Shown here: piece by piece, positions 32,691 to 44,774 of the stretch
How positions within the stretch are numbered: position 1 is the stretch's first letter
Layout of the letters: every line of letters begins with the position of its first letter
DNA from: Angiostrongylus vasorum
Lineage: Eukaryota > Nematoda > Chromadorea > Rhabditida > Metastrongylidae
Direction: 5' to 3'
DNA: 64,000 nt
Assembly: GCA_018806985.1 (NCBI GenBank)
Contig: JADANN010000338.1
Location: forward strand, 1 to 64,000
The notes under the pieces: generated by a model
Database searches by the model: none
Told to the model about the DNA's origin: nothing
Seen by the model: the letters and a program-made list of their open reading frames with translations, nothing else
Position numbers and translations under genes: made by a program

Positions 32691-32885
32691 ACTGTTGTAT
32701 TGTATTGTGTTTTTGTATGGAAGTAAATGTATGCTGTTTAACAACCTCGCGATTGCTGAACAAGAAAACGACGCATTCATATTCCAATGCCGAGGTTAAT
32801 AGAAAGTCGATCCTGGGAACTCCTACAAATCGTCTCGTTTCAATGTCAAGAAACCTAACGCATTCTTCCAGTTTCCTCAATTATG

Positions 32886-35800
32886 CTATTCATCGACTGA
32901 GAATAAAAATAAACTCACTAGGCTGATGGAGTGTTCCATCAAGAATGGCGTTTCCTATACCGGATCGAAGTGTGCCTTCGAATGTAGCCATCACCTAGGT
33001 TGTAGGTAAAATACACTGTATAGTAGTTAGGAAAGGCAACAGTTTCTACAACTCTCTTAGGTTTTCTCAATGATTTTTTCGACAAGGTTCATTATCCCAA
33101 ATCTGTGGGAAAACCTTACTGAAGTTAGATACATGGAAGAAAAAACTGTCAAAGTGATTTTCAGAAATTATTTAAAGGTTTCTGCACAATTGAACATCGT
33201 TGCTAACTCTCGAGAGCTCCGATATGTTATACCTCATAATAATAATCAAACTAGAAGCGATATTCAGCATAGAATGTTAGACTTACGATAGACTAATGAA
33301 CGACTGAAGAACCACTAAAGATATCTATTCAAGCAGCAAGAATCAGAAAACCACTCGGTAAAAAAACTCCGGTTTCTTCTTTGATTATGTAAAAACAAAT
33401 GTAAGAAGTACTGCATTCATTTAAAGTGATCTGGCGTCTGACTACCTGAGTTGGATTAACTGACGAATCGATGACAGAATTTGGTTCGAATTCGCCACGT
33501 GTTACCAATGGACAGTTCGGTGGCTGAATCGATATATCGATCTATTGGTTGAATATCTCCGTTTATGGATAAAAAAAGAGGAAACATCCATTATTACTAA
33601 ATCCTTACCGTTAGACCAAGGCATTCGTTATCACGACGATCGCATATCTGTACTTGGCATTGGAACTGAACATTACTGCGATCCGGAAACACAAACGCTT
33701 CGACGACCATATAGGCTGACGACAGTGATGGATCGTAGACGATCGGTCGCAATTGCACAGGAAGCGATTGCGGACAGCTAAACATAAACTTTCTAATAGA
33801 AGGCAAGTTATTACCGCTTTTTAATCTAAGTTTTTGCGATATTTTTTTCCATGGGTAGATACACTCCGACTGCTCAATTCACTCAAGTTGTCGAAGGATT
33901 GTTTTTTTTACGCTTTCACATCTACTCTGCAGATGCCAGCACTTCTCGCTTTCGATTCGTTTCCTCGCACCCATCATCCGCGAAGGTAGCTTTTTAGGTG
34001 TGACTTCGGCTGCTACTTGAGGATTTTCCTTTATGCCGTTGTGCTGGAAGAGTGGACTCTTCCTGGAGTGCTGAGATAGCCAAGCTAGAGGTATTGCAGA
34101 AAGTGAACTTTTTCTCATAGAAGTCCGGTACCAATTTCCCGACCTCGGAGGGATGAGAGGCTTAGTGAGCCCAGATCGGAACTAGCACCGCGCTTGTAAG
34201 GATTAGCATCACTATCACTGCGTTATCCACCCCATCCGATCGATGAATTACAACAATAAATTCCAATAAAGGTTCCCAAACATGATCAGATGTAACAGAC
34301 AAAAAACTTAATAAGAACTTCGAAATTTAGATGTAACTTACTGGAGATAGTGTGTGCAACCAGTTATGAACTTGTGTTATTTTTGCAAGAGGAAAAACGA
34401 TAAAAATCACAGGTTTTAAATCAAAGACGTCCTATTATGAAATTTTTAAACACTATTTTGTCTAAAGATTGGAAACAGTACAAATAAATTGGAGTTCACA
34501 ATGTTAACCTTTCATTCACTGCCTAATATTATTTTTTACGGCAGAGTGTGATGTGAAATGCAAGCCCTACGATTCTGAGACATTTGCAAAACTTGGACCT
34601 CAGGCCAGATGGAATCGCGATTACTCTTTCCGGGGGCTCACATGTTACGCACTGCACCGCTGAAGATCTCGCTTTCTCTTTCTCTCACCTTTATAAAGTA
34701 GAGGTGTTTTCAAAATCTCTTGCAAAGGGTGTTGACTAGTGTTTAAGACGACGGGAGAACGTAATCTTCAACTAGTGGGGAGAGCTGCTTGTAGTACTGA
34801 GTATACCGTCGCTTGGTGTTTCCCTTTGTTTTGGAATCGTCTCTGATAATGTTGCTATTCGGAGGAATGTTTGCTATTTACTTAGGAGTGATGTCATTGG
34901 CGTCTTCTTCTGCTGTATAAATTGCGATCTTTTTTTGAACCGCTGTGCACAGTATAAGTCCCAAGTGTTAGTGAGAAGGCAACCTGACACACAAAGTGAG
35001 AAAATATGTGTAAACATTACTTGGCTGTACTAAGGACGAAGGAACAACAATACCCGGCCATCTGATCAGAAATATCAACAAAGCACTTGCCTGCTTTGTA
35101 GTCAGCAACAATCTTATATATACCGTCTTCCAAAATAACTACATCTTGAACAGTTGGCAGTAATTCCATGGACCCACGTTACTCTTAACTTCAAAACTTG
35201 AGTCAACTTGGAGTTTGCCAAGACACCTAACAGTGTTCGTTCACCACGAATTTCAAGAAGCCTTTTGGAAACCCTCTATCTGATTATCACACCATAAGGT
35301 TGCCCTTTTTTTTGAAGAACAAGGTTAACCGAATCAATATTTGTGGAGAGAAAAGCGTTAAGTCTTCGTTTATTTTTTCTCCGCAGAAAAAAACTCTTTT
35401 TGAGAGCTGCGTTAGTATCATGATATTCACGATAGGGTGTGAAGAATCACAAACAGAAGAGTATCTTTTCCTAACGGCTCGCCAACCGCTGTGAATCGAG
35501 AAAAGATTTTCTATATCGCAATAAGGTTGCTACTAGGACGACGGCACTTTCTGCACAGGATTATTTCCAACTAGATTTCAGGATGGAAATATCGAACTTC
35601 TCAGTTTGAGAAACTTGGCTATTAGACATGAATAATTTAATGTTTATATATAAAAAAGTAGAAGAGCACGATAATACGGTTTACAAATAAAGACTTTTAG
35701 GAAATAAAAAAATGACTTCTTTAAAACATCGTTTGTGTGGGGAAGAAAGGGGGAAGAAAGAGTGAAGAACATGAAAAAGGCCGATGAAACAGCAAAGACA

Positions 35801-38800
35801 TACCGTTCTAAAGTGAAGGATTTTCAACGACATCCCGAGCGAAAAGGTCACAATGGAACAACGAAGAAAAAAAGAAGTGCAGTACAAAAAGATTCGGTTT
35901 CGAGAAAGAAAAGGTAACAATGCAACAAGGTCACTTCTTATTATGCCGGCATGAAGTCATAAATATTGAACCAATAGGTCATCTTTGTTTTTTAAATACG
36001 AATCTCACCCAAAAAAATTCCGAATTGATTAGATCTAACCTCTAGGCCTTAGACCTTAGACATTAGACCTTAGGATCATTAACACTCTCGCGACGAAGCC
36101 TAACCTAGAGCTTGTTGCGGACGGGATGTCGCCTAATTTTTTGGCCTTCATGGACTTGCTGCTTTTTTGAAAATAAACAAGTACTTTTCGATAACTAGAG
36201 GAGTTCGTGGATTGCCAATGTGAGCAAATTGTAGAAAAGGCTTCCTACTCTTTATAAATGGGATTTATGATGCTATTTATCATATGTTACTATATTCCAT
36301 AATACAAACGCATTACTGTTAGCACTTGCAAGTAATTTGCAACTTATGGCTCTCTACTTCAGTATTTTTCATACCCATCACTCTATACGGTAGCCATTGG
36401 TCACAACTGGAATTGAAGTATTTTTTACATATCTGTAGTCTAAATAGATCCACAGTACATGTATAGTATTGAAATGCACAAATTTATCATATATTTTTAA
36501 CTGTAGAATAAAGTTTTCTCCGACTAGCTCCCAACACAGGATCTGTGTTCCATAAGCTATCAAATATAGGGAAAACAGTTCTACATGTTAAACTAAGCCA
36601 CCGAAAAGAAAACTGGGATCTGTCGGTGTTACACAGCCCATCCTCGCAGAACCATTTTTGACGCATATAGGTTTCGCTCGTCATGATAGTATTAAATAAA
36701 AAAAGTGGTCTCCTAATTTTCAATGAAGTTATTCCACATCGAAGGATGCTAGTATAAGAATGGACGAGTTTCGATCAGCTTTATGTCATTAGCCTCGTCA
36801 GACCCATTCCATGCATTCATAACGATGGGTGGTTACCATGTTTCAGTCCAATTCATTAAAATAACGTCTCTATTCGAAAATCGTCTAGAGGAGAAACTCG
36901 AGCGTTTATAATTAGACGGCCAACGCAAGTAAGACACTAAGCCCTGTAACGAGAACCTGGAACTTACCCTCTTTCATCAATTATTGCAATCGACATTCCG
37001 GTATTGTCAATGGCATTACAGTTTCGTATCAACATCCCATAACGTACTAAAAAAGAAACTAAATAAAGAACGGAAAAAATTATTACGCTAAGTTCATCGG
37101 ACTATTAAGCAGTAACGTCCGAGTAAAAGGATAAAGGATGAAGCTCCCGGCATTGGTCAATCCCTCAGGGATGCGCCGTGTATTCGCCTTCATTAGGGAT
37201 CATTATAGGTGACTGAATGCATATCTGGCCTTTACAATAACTCGCGGTGACCTATCGATGTATCGAGCCAATGCTGCTATTCTCCCAGACAAGTCTGGTA
37301 CTAATTTGCCGACCCCGGAAGGATAGAAGACTTGGTGGGCCACGGACTCTAGGGTCGATCCCATGTGTGTGCCGCAGGGTGCCTCCGACTACCGAACACT
37401 CGCGCGCCCTTCAACGTTCGAGTACCACACTTAACTCACCACCAGTACGACAATCCCATCTGTGAACAAGATTCGCTCCAATAATCGACGTACGAACTCT
37501 GGATCCGTCTGGTGTTCCCTCACGAATCGAGTACTCACACTCGGGCATCAGTGTCGCCTGTTGTTCAAGTGACTCCGATGGCAAGTTGCTGTAATTTGAT
37601 TGCTGTACATGGATTTGTAAGCAAACCTAAATACTGAGCAGGTGACACTATATGTTCCCACAGATTTTCCAGAGATTTATTGTCACGACTTAGACCATTT
37701 CTATCGTATTTGAGCCGGATTAGCATAATAACGTCTGACCCCCCAAATCAAGCAAATTATTGTCTCCTAGACGACAGACTTCCTCATTTTCAGCTCAGAA
37801 GAAAATTTCTTTCCATCGATGTAAGTGCTAATGAATTTTGTTTTTTTTTGTAAGTAAGTATACCTGAAATAAGCTATGAACAAACTATAGAAATAGAATA
37901 GAAATATAGATATAGAATACAGAAAGGTGTGACCACTGAATATAACTAAAAACTCATCGTGGTTCACTGATTGTACTTTACCAACAATATTATCAGTGAA
38001 GTGAGTAAAATCTGCACTGTAGCACTATTTTCTGCTTTCACCTGCCACGTTAATCGATTTATCGACCGTCTATTGATCGGCGGCATACCTCACTTCCATG
38101 TCCGTATTCACCGTCTTGTCCACATAAGCATAGAAGCAACGTACATTATACGCTCGATCTATCTTTGTCATGAAATGCGGATGGAAATTCGTCACAAATG
38201 TCAACACATAGTTCATGCCATGAGGTTGAAGCTGAACACTTCGGTTGATTTGTTTTAGTTCAGTAAGGCAAGTCAATAATCAATATTGAGCAGAAACTCG
38301 CACGAAGAGAATGTGTTCTTCCGCTATGACCATTAATTCACCAAAAAAGGAAAATCGTCTTTAGTAGCTAAATTGTTACTTTGTATGAAAAACAAGCAGT
38401 AGAAACGTCATTACCGTTTCTGTTTACATCAAAGTAGAAATATGACATTTTGATTGGCATTCTGAAGGAATCCCAATCACCGTGCGGGAACCTTGATTTC
38501 GATTCAGAAGCGCCGACTGTGGGCAACCAGAATGCGCCGTAGCACGGCTGTCTCAGAATCTTAGAGAAGAATCGTATAAAGGAACAGCAGTCAAGCAGTT
38601 ATACTGTAACCTTGCTATGCTTCCACTGTTCATGAAGATGAGCCGCATAGCTATCAAGGTAAGGAAGCAAATATTGACTTATCTTATGTAAACCATTGCT
38701 AGCAGGTGACTAATAATGGTCGTAGAGTAGAGCTATGATAAGATGAAGTGCTTTTGCAAAGATCAGCTGAATAGGAACCCTCATGGATAATAGAACTCCT

Positions 38801-40852
38801 CAGGACACAACGATGGTCGACGCAAAAAAACGAAAGTATAATAAAATCCATTAACTTGATAGGCAGGACAACTTTGTCTTCTGGATAGTGTATTATGCGT
38901 ATTCATTCATAGAATTTACGTCGAATGCGCTGTTAATCTTTTCAGAAAAGCTGTTACAGCAATCCTGTTGCCACTCTTCCATTGCTATGTGCAAGAAACA
39001 CAAATATCTCTAAAATACACTCACATAGCAGTATTTTTTAAACCATTTAATTTTTCTTCGTTACCGCATAAACACTCTTATTCTGCTATCTAAACTATTT
39101 CAACTATTCGCTTCTCTCAGCTAGTTTTCTATCTACCAGTGCCATCAGCAATTGCTCGTCAATGGGATTGATCTGGTGAGCCCATATCGGCGTTGAACTA
39201 AATTAAGCAAGGTCTAAGGGCTTCCGTGGCGCAGTGTGTACTACGCGAGCCCCCGGAAAGGAAAATCGTGGTTCGATCTGGCCTGGGATCCAAGTTTTGC
39301 GAATATGTCAGCATCGCCATAGTTGATTTCAAATGATATTCTGCCATGAAAATTGTAGTAGGCAGTAAGCAAGAAAAAAAACGTTATATTAACTATTAAT
39401 AGATCGTCACCAATCCTTAAATTGACAATAATGAAGGCATCTCTAAAGTAACAGTTGGTACGGTAGTGGTGTGCGGTAGTGGTAAAGGGTGACTTTATTG
39501 CTTGATAGATAAATGAAGAAATAGGAGAATTCTCTCTACCTACCTGTCTAATTCGTCTCATACCACAATCACCGATACGAACAACAAACGTCGCACCTTT
39601 GAAATCATTTGCATAGAATTCTTGACGACAAACGTCCATACCGTAGTGACCCTTTACATAGATACTCCCTCTAAAAAACATGAATATGGAAGAGTTTGTT
39701 CAATGTTCTTGCATTCCTCATCTAAAAAATGAACCAGAATGTAATTTTATATGCAAGCCAATTATTCTGAAATGACGAGACCGAGACCACAATAGCCATA
39801 TAGTATGTGATTGCAAAAACCACATTAACCGTTATGACAATGATACTGCCTTATAATAGCAAGCCTTTCTGAACTTCTGGTTACGGTAACGGCAGCAGGT
39901 TACGACCATGGTATACTTGGGTTTGAACGCTAACTTCAAACAATCATTTGTCGTAATCAGAAGCTAACGCGAAGGCTTTTCTAGAAACTTATTGTGGTTA
40001 ACGTTTAGGCTTCTTCATCTTCTTCAAAATCGCAATAGTTCGAACCGGATATGCCCAGCAGTTGTTTCTTGTTATGATATGGATCTTCGCAATCCATCGA
40101 ATCCAGCCATAATGAAGAAGCATTGCGTAAATCCAAAGACCCACAATAAAGAGTTTTTCACGACGTCGTCGCGTAAGCTCATGAATAAAGGATAAAGAGG
40201 ATGAAGCGCTCGGCGGCGTTGATCAGTCGCTGAAGGATGAGGCATGCTGTAAACTCCATTCATAACATTGTAGAGATGACTAAATGGACATTTTTGCCTA
40301 TGACTTACAGTGAACTGTCGGTAGAAATTGCGTTACTGCTGCTATCCTCCAAAACAATTATGGTACCAGTTAGCCGACACGTCAGGGATGAAAAGATTGC
40401 AAGCACAGAATTGAACTAAGGACCAAATGTGCAATGCAGGGCCCCTTTTAAGCGTCCCGCTAAACGCGCTCCAGTAAGCTTATGAATGCAACAAAATATT
40501 CGTCATTTATGTTGAAGCAGAATGGGATTTGGTACCCAAAGACATTTTTAAATAGGCAAACGAGGGATGTCTGTTGGTGTGATGGAGAGCAGGTGAGCCG
40601 CCGTTGAGGGTAATAACGAGTTCGAAGCCCAACTGAGATTCCGAGTTTTAATCAGTACCTGAGCATCGCTTTAGTTGTGCTTTACATTTTTAAATAGTTT
40701 TGATTTTGTGTTTATTTACTATAGGACCGTTACCTAAACGGGGCGATAGTACGTATAGTGAATGTGATCGCTTCTTCAGAGCATTGAACATCCGGTGATC
40801 CGATTACCTCGTTTTCGATTTGAGCGTCTATTCGGTAATTACCCGGCAACAT
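32886..40852 (-). CDS. ZP-domain (cuticlin-like) protein, nine exons
   Basis: Minus-strand exons 40734-40852, 39544-39670, 38089-38231, 37440-37588, 36968-37046, 33609-33777, 33446-33523, 32919-32994 and 32886-32896 join in phase to 316 codons plus TAG. ZP-N features: VIGSPDVQCSEEAITF, APFRGSIYVKG, DVCRQEF, IGDCGMRRIRQ, VTNFHPHFMTKIDRAYNVRC. Then PECEYSIREGTPDG, VHRWDCRTG, YGMLIRNCNAIDNTG, IIDERGCP, EAFVFPDRSNVQFQCQVQIC and ECLGLTPPNC (ZP-C). This is the extracellular polymerisation module of nematode cuticlins and apical matrix proteins. The signal-peptide exon upstream of 40852 was not found; no furin site or transmembrane helix is visible at the C-terminus. Introns hold SINEs, a SINE-2 close to the first donor, and a SINE-1 between exons four and five. 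Confidence 0.9.
33880..34240 (-). repeat. SINE-3 copy in ZP-gene intron
   Basis: The complement shows AACGCAGTGATAGTGATGC (A box), GCGGTGCTAGTTCCGATCTG (B box), then the block shared with SINE-1 (AAGCCTCTCATCCCTCCGAG ... AAATTGGTACCGGACTT), and the SINE-3 body ending AAACGAATCGAAAGCGAGAA. Confidence 0.7.
34500..34690 (-). repeat. SINE-2 copy, head truncated
   Basis: Minus orientation: TTCATTCACTGCCTAATA, GATGTGAAATGCAAGCCC, ACATTTGCAAAACTTGGACC. It lies in the ZP-gene intron. Confidence 0.65.
35017..35169 (-). CDS. Short coding-like ORF nested in the ZP-gene intron
   Basis: ATG-to-TAA frame of 50 codons with strongly protein-like composition: MELLPTVQDVVILEDGIYKI, then VADYKAGKCFVDISDQMAGY and CCSFVLSTAK. 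No splice sites are needed. Not recognised; it could be a captured exon or a relic of a mobile-element gene. Confidence 0.3.
   Translation of the reverse strand: MELLPTVQDVVILEDGIYKIVADYKAGKCFVDISDQMAGYCCSFVLSTAK
35170..36960. other. ZP-gene intron without recognisable element
   Basis: No exon or named repeat. There is a small direct repeat of GACCTTAGACATTAGACC type near 36045-36080. A Lys/Arg-rich plus-strand open frame at 35735-35917 was judged too compositionally biased to call. Confidence 0.4.
37130..37410 (-). repeat. SINE-1 copy in ZP-gene intron
   Basis: Minus orientation between exons 36968-37046 and 37440-37588. The plus strand reads AGGATAAAGGATGAAGCTC, GTCAATCCCTCAGGGATGCG, CTGGCCTTTACAATAACTCG, GACAAGTCTGGTACTAATTT. 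Its head ends only about 30 bp from the downstream exon's donor. Confidence 0.85.
38575..38580 (+). promoter_or_regulatory. Candidate TATA box
   Basis: TATAAA 37 bp upstream of the ATG at 38617, which opens a short ORF ending in a good donor. Confidence 0.3.
38617..39041 (+). CDS. Low-confidence two-exon small gene nested in a ZP-gene intron
   Basis: Exon 1 (38617-38658) encodes MLPLFMKMSRIAIK and ends at GTAAGG. A phase-0 exon (38946-39041) follows TTAATCTTTTCAG and encodes KSCYSNPVATLPLLCARN and more to TAA. It is on the strand opposite the ZP gene. The leader is a poor signal peptide. It may be chance. Confidence 0.25.
39105..39385. repeat. SINE-2 head-to-head structure
   Basis: A minus head fragment (TCTCAGCTAGTTTTCTATC, CAGCAATTGCTCGTCAATGG) is followed by a plus unit with clear tRNA features: TGGCGCAGTGTGTACTACG (A box) and GTGGTTCGATCTGGCC (B box), then TCCAAGTTTTGCGAATATG and tail GCCATGAAAATTGTAGTAGG. 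This copy shows best that SINE-2 is tRNA-derived. Confidence 0.7.
40190..40470 (-). repeat. SINE-1 copy
   Basis: Minus orientation: GCGTTGATCAGTCGCTGAAG, then CCAAAACAATTATGGTACC. The head is decayed. Confidence 0.65.
40580..40722 (+). repeat. SINE-2 copy next to a ZP-gene splice donor
   Basis: Plus orientation with B box GAGTTCGAAGCCC, ATTCCGAGTTTTAATCAG and tail TTGTGTTTATTTACT. Its end is about 11 bp from the 5' splice site of exon 40734-40852 (transcribed in the opposite direction). Confidence 0.65.
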
Positions 40853-41409
40853 CTGAATATTCTAGAAGATTCTGGCATCCCTTAAAGGATTAAATAAGTA
40901 AATTTTACAAATACAATACAGACAAGTCGTAATCGGCGTTCCCAACTTTTCTCTGGCATTTTCAGCCTTTAAAGTCTTGTTCTTTTTACCGATCGTGATG
41001 TTGTAGGTAATGAAAAGCTAGAACGACATTATCGACTGATGAACGCCTATATTCGTGAATTCTCAAGTGGTAGAAGAGGTCCTTGTTGAAATCGAGGATC
41101 ACTATGGAGTTGTGAACAATGAGAACACAGTCGGAATTCATCCTATTTTACAACTTTTCAGCTGAGAAGAAATAAACCATTTTTTTCGCACTGGAAGCTT
41201 TCCTTTTCTGCCCAGCAGCCATCACTCACGAGGACTTACTTCTAGCAGCCAACTTTAGGAAGAAAAATCTCAACGATGTACCTTCTTGACTGATCCGATA
41301 ACTCTGATAGCATTTACCATAACGATATCGATAAAGGAAGCAGAACCTTTGAGCTACGACACGAATAACTTGGATTATTTTACCTCTCTGGGAAACTTCT
41401 GATAAAGAA

Positions 41410-41700
41410 TGAAGGATAAAGCGCTCGACATCGATCAATTCCCCTAGCGATGTGTCATGCATTTGATTCTATTCCCAGTACCCTAGAGATGATTCAATGC
41501 ATAGTTTGCTCATAAAAGGACTAAGTGGCCTCCGAATATATAGACACAATGTTTTTTTGTCCTACCAGACAAATCCAACGCTAATTTTGCGAATTCCCAA
41601 AGGATAAAGTAGGAGTAGGCCGAGTCAGTTCGCAGAAATCGTATCGACGACCATATGTATATCGGACATAAACTTTAACTACTGCGCTATATGTGCGCTT
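41410..41700 (-). repeat. SINE-1 copy, decayed
   Basis: Minus orientation: GATAAAGCGCTCGACATCG, GATGTGTCATGCATTTGATT, and a head complement ending CTGCGCTATATGTGCGCTT. Confidence 0.6.
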
Positions 41701-42775
41701 ATACTTGTCATACCATCATGAATAACAGCGAAGAATATCTCTTATCGGATTTCTGCATATCGCTGAAAATGCACCATGTCGCTTGTCTAAGCTAATCCTT
41801 GTCTTTCCTCGGTCATTACGGAGTACATACGTCTGTGAAGAGCGACAGTAACGTCTGATGATAGCCAATTAACATACAAGTTTACGAATATGTGCACACT
41901 AGTGATAAAGCCATGAAAGACTAGGAAGAAAGAGAATTGGGAGTTGGGGATAAGAGAAACTGTAGACAATAAGAAAAAAAATTACGACAAAAAATATTTC
42001 CAACGCTGGCGGAAGCTGTGGAAAAGCGACGACCATCACCTCTTTCTGGAAGGACAATACCATAACGCAACAGCAGCGTATTCCAGAAATTTGTAAGATT
42101 TATCAGCAAAAAACTCTTACTTTTCAACCTACCTGACTGATCACTGTTGACCATAGTTGTAGGAAATACAAGAATATCATTATCCGTTAGTTTTACCTGA
42201 AACTACACCATAGTTTGAGAACGAATAACTAAGAAGAAAGAAGAGAGATGAACACCTTAGATGTCCAGAAAATTACCGAATTTTTTTTACAAGACCTACA
42301 GTTTAAATAGCCCAATTTTAGCGTACATTTGTTTATTTTTTTATTAAGCCCGCAACGTAACAATGGAAGGAGCGAACAGATGAAATGTTCCACTTAACTC
42401 TTAAAACTTATCCCTTTTTATGTCCAAAACACTTCACGAAGTGAGCAACAGACGATCTCACTAGTTCCAATCGATTCCTACATAAAATATGACCTATCTT
42501 GCTAGGAGCATAGGATAGTGAAAAATATTATGCACTGTTTGAGGTATGGTGTGCCAAAGCGCTGATAAATCATGGACACCTTAATATAAAGTTTAATAAT
42601 TAATGCAAAATGCAGTGGGAAGAGTAGGATGTTGATGGTAGTAGTTGGTGGTTAAACGATAAGACGCTAAGGACCTTATAAAGTGGAAAACACTATGGAA
42701 TACAGCAGAACACTCAATTTCCATCCTGACCAATTAACACTAAATAATAACAATAATAAATTATAAAACAGTTGG
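41701..42775. other. Stretch without confident gene
   Basis: A possible minus-strand first exon (ATG at 42155, MVNSDQS, donor GTAGGT) was seen but has no partner. Nothing else was recognised. Confidence 0.35.
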
Positions 42776-43085
42776 ATACTTGGATGGCCCGTCCTCATTG
42801 GTTGTGCGGGCTTCAGCACGTTCTCTAATGTTTTGGAGTTTTATTGGTCTAGCCATTGTGCTTCCCTGGAGTCCTGAGGTCAGCATGGCCAAAGTTTGCC
42901 CCCAGGTCTTCACCACCACAGACACTCGCTGCCCTTGTGGATCAGAGAGAGATTTGCCTCCATGCGACTAGTTTGATACTAGGCCGGCGACAGATCGTGG
43001 TAGTGTTTTACTCCTAGCTGGGCTTCCTAATAGAGACGCCGGACTCGCTCTCAACCTAGGAGAAGCTGCCAGAGGGTGTAATGAA
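42776..43085 (-). repeat. Short non-autonomous element with RTE-like 3' tail
   Basis: The complement of 42776-42910 matches 49200-49372: CTGACCTCAGGACTCCAGGG-like sequence, then CCAATGAGGACGGGCCATCC. The next 170 bp correspond loosely to the 5' part of the 48975 element. The tail resembles the RTE 3' end at 28245-28295 (GGGGTCCGCACAGCTCGTGA, GACGGACCGTCCAAGTATCC), suggesting a SINE or short derivative mobilised by RTE (inference). Confidence 0.55.
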
Positions 43086-43802
43086 TGATAGTAATCAAAA
43101 ATGATAATAATCAAAGAATGATAATACTAACAGTACAAATGATGATCACCGGGAAGAAAACTTGTCATATCATCCCTATTATTGTCCCATTTGTTAACTG
43201 TTCTGTTATCATTGCTGTTGTACTATTGCTACCAATTGCAAAGAAAAAAAATTTTTTTCGGTGAAAGGTGTAACTGATTTCAAGTGGAAACGGAGAACGT
43301 TGGTGTAGCAGCCGAACAGTAGCTGTTGTAGTAGCGTCGATACTGAACCCCTGTTCACCTAACGGATTGACACAGTGTCGGCGTTTTATGCTAACTAAAT
43401 CGCATAGTGTTCGATGAAATCGGACTTCAGTATAATACGATTCTTGAAATCGTACAATGATTTCCATAGTTCAAGCAAAACAATATTCTTCTACATGGTC
43501 AGACGACGAATTTCATTTCGTGTGATGAGGTTTTATCATCTTATCCTCAGAAGATGATCTCAGATGTCGCAATCGTCCAGAATTGTTCATGCGACCGAAA
43601 ATTGGCAAAAGGCTACTGTACACCTGTAGGTGACGTCAATGGGTCCCTTCATGCCGGATGCCTACACCGGGTGAGAGTAAGACGTCGAATCAAGAGGTAG
43701 ATGAGACATCACCCTTTGAAAAGACTGTTGATTACAAGAATCTCAGCCCGTAATTTCTCTATAACTGCGGTCTCAGAAGTCTACGCAATAAAACAAACTT
43801 AC

Positions 43803-43866
43803 GTGACTAGTGAATACTGTGCTGTTACGGAAATTCTAGTGATTACGCCAGTACGATTGATGAACA
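43803..43866 (-). CDS. Orphan internal exon
   Basis: Acceptor TTGATGTGCAG and donor GTAAGT bound a 64-nt open exon encoding FINRTGVITRISVTAQYSLV. Good splice sites suggest a real gene on the minus strand, upstream of or part of the ZP locus, but no partner exon could be fixed. Confidence 0.35.
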
Positions 43867-43869
43867 CTG

Positions 43870-44774
43870 CACATCAACATCGCTAAGTAACTGAGTTTTT
43901 AGAACTGTATTCGCTCTACAAAATCTATGCAAAATTATCGATCACTTACAAAAACTTAATAGTTTCTGTGGTGAATAAGCTATTCAGAAATTATAAGGGT
44001 TTATCATGGTTAGAAGTTGTTCCTCAGTGCTGAAGTACGAGGTATAGCCTTGTGTGCGTTATCACAGCAGGGTTGCTCGAATTGAGAAGAAATTCGAGAT
44101 TTGCGGCAAAAAAACTCGTCTAAGAGTAAAGGTAGTAAAGGTGTTCCATGGCATAGCCCGATAAGCTATTTTTTTCTCTCTTCTCTTCAAAAAACGGTAA
44201 AAAATAAAGCATCACAACAACTGTGTGATCACCCACTGAGTTGCTTTGATGCTCTACGAAGATGCATAGAGAATTTGGTACTGGTCGCTTGGATTACTGA
44301 TGATCAGTGGGACCACAAATGGCAGTGATTGTGACAGTTAAACAATCTGCATTCAGAATTCACCGATGTGGGCAAAAAAAATGGCTATTCTAGCAATGTT
44401 ACTCAGAAGTGACACGTTGTTCTTCACTAGTGTTGACGGACAGTAGAAGATCATACTTTCCCGTTTTCTAGCTAGCAACGCAAAAGACTAAACTCTCTTA
44501 CTATCAGGATGACGACATGATATTAATAGAAAATGAAGGATTGAATAAAAATTGTAAGAAATCCATTCAGTTGATAATAATCATCTATTGCTGTCATTAA
44601 AACCAAACCACTGGAACACATTGAAAATCGGTCAGTTAGTGAAACGAGAAACTAGTCAGAGCCGTTTCTCAATTGAATTTAGTTTATCTTCGTATCGTGA
44701 CAGATCACCGTAAGAGTGCTCCCAAAGTTATTGATAATTTCATTTAGGTTACAACTTACAACACCTATAAAAGC
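43870..44774. other. Stretch without confident gene
   Basis: Short open frames only (for example 44101-44328, plus). No splice partner or family was recognised. Confidence 0.35.

Larger units (their letters stand above)
31972..32773. mobile_element. Penelope-derived foldback with 235-bp near-identical arms
   Basis: Arms 31972-32207 and 32540-32773 are almost perfect reverse complements (each carries a hammerhead-like motif, AACAGCATACATTTACTTCC and TTGTTCAGCAATCGCGAGG or complement). The 330-bp loop encodes on the minus strand the same GIY-YIG-flanking peptide found at 19810-20320 (EHLDGKRKLRQSTPLGTHR, KHSGDDFEVKV, ARKLLEAFLDK). The arm identity suggests recent formation or repair. It lies about 110 bp downstream of the ZP gene's stop codon. 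Confidence 0.8.

Noticed and set aside
33545..33781. Plus-strand ORF of 78 codons that looked protein-like
   Set aside because: It is antisense to the ZP-C exon 33609-33777, whose splice sites and ZP motifs are clear on the minus strand.
43492..43580. Another possible hammerhead-like block (CTGAGGATAAGATGAT on the minus strand)
   Set aside because: It lacks the GAAAC-GTC element in the right order and has no Penelope flanking sequence.
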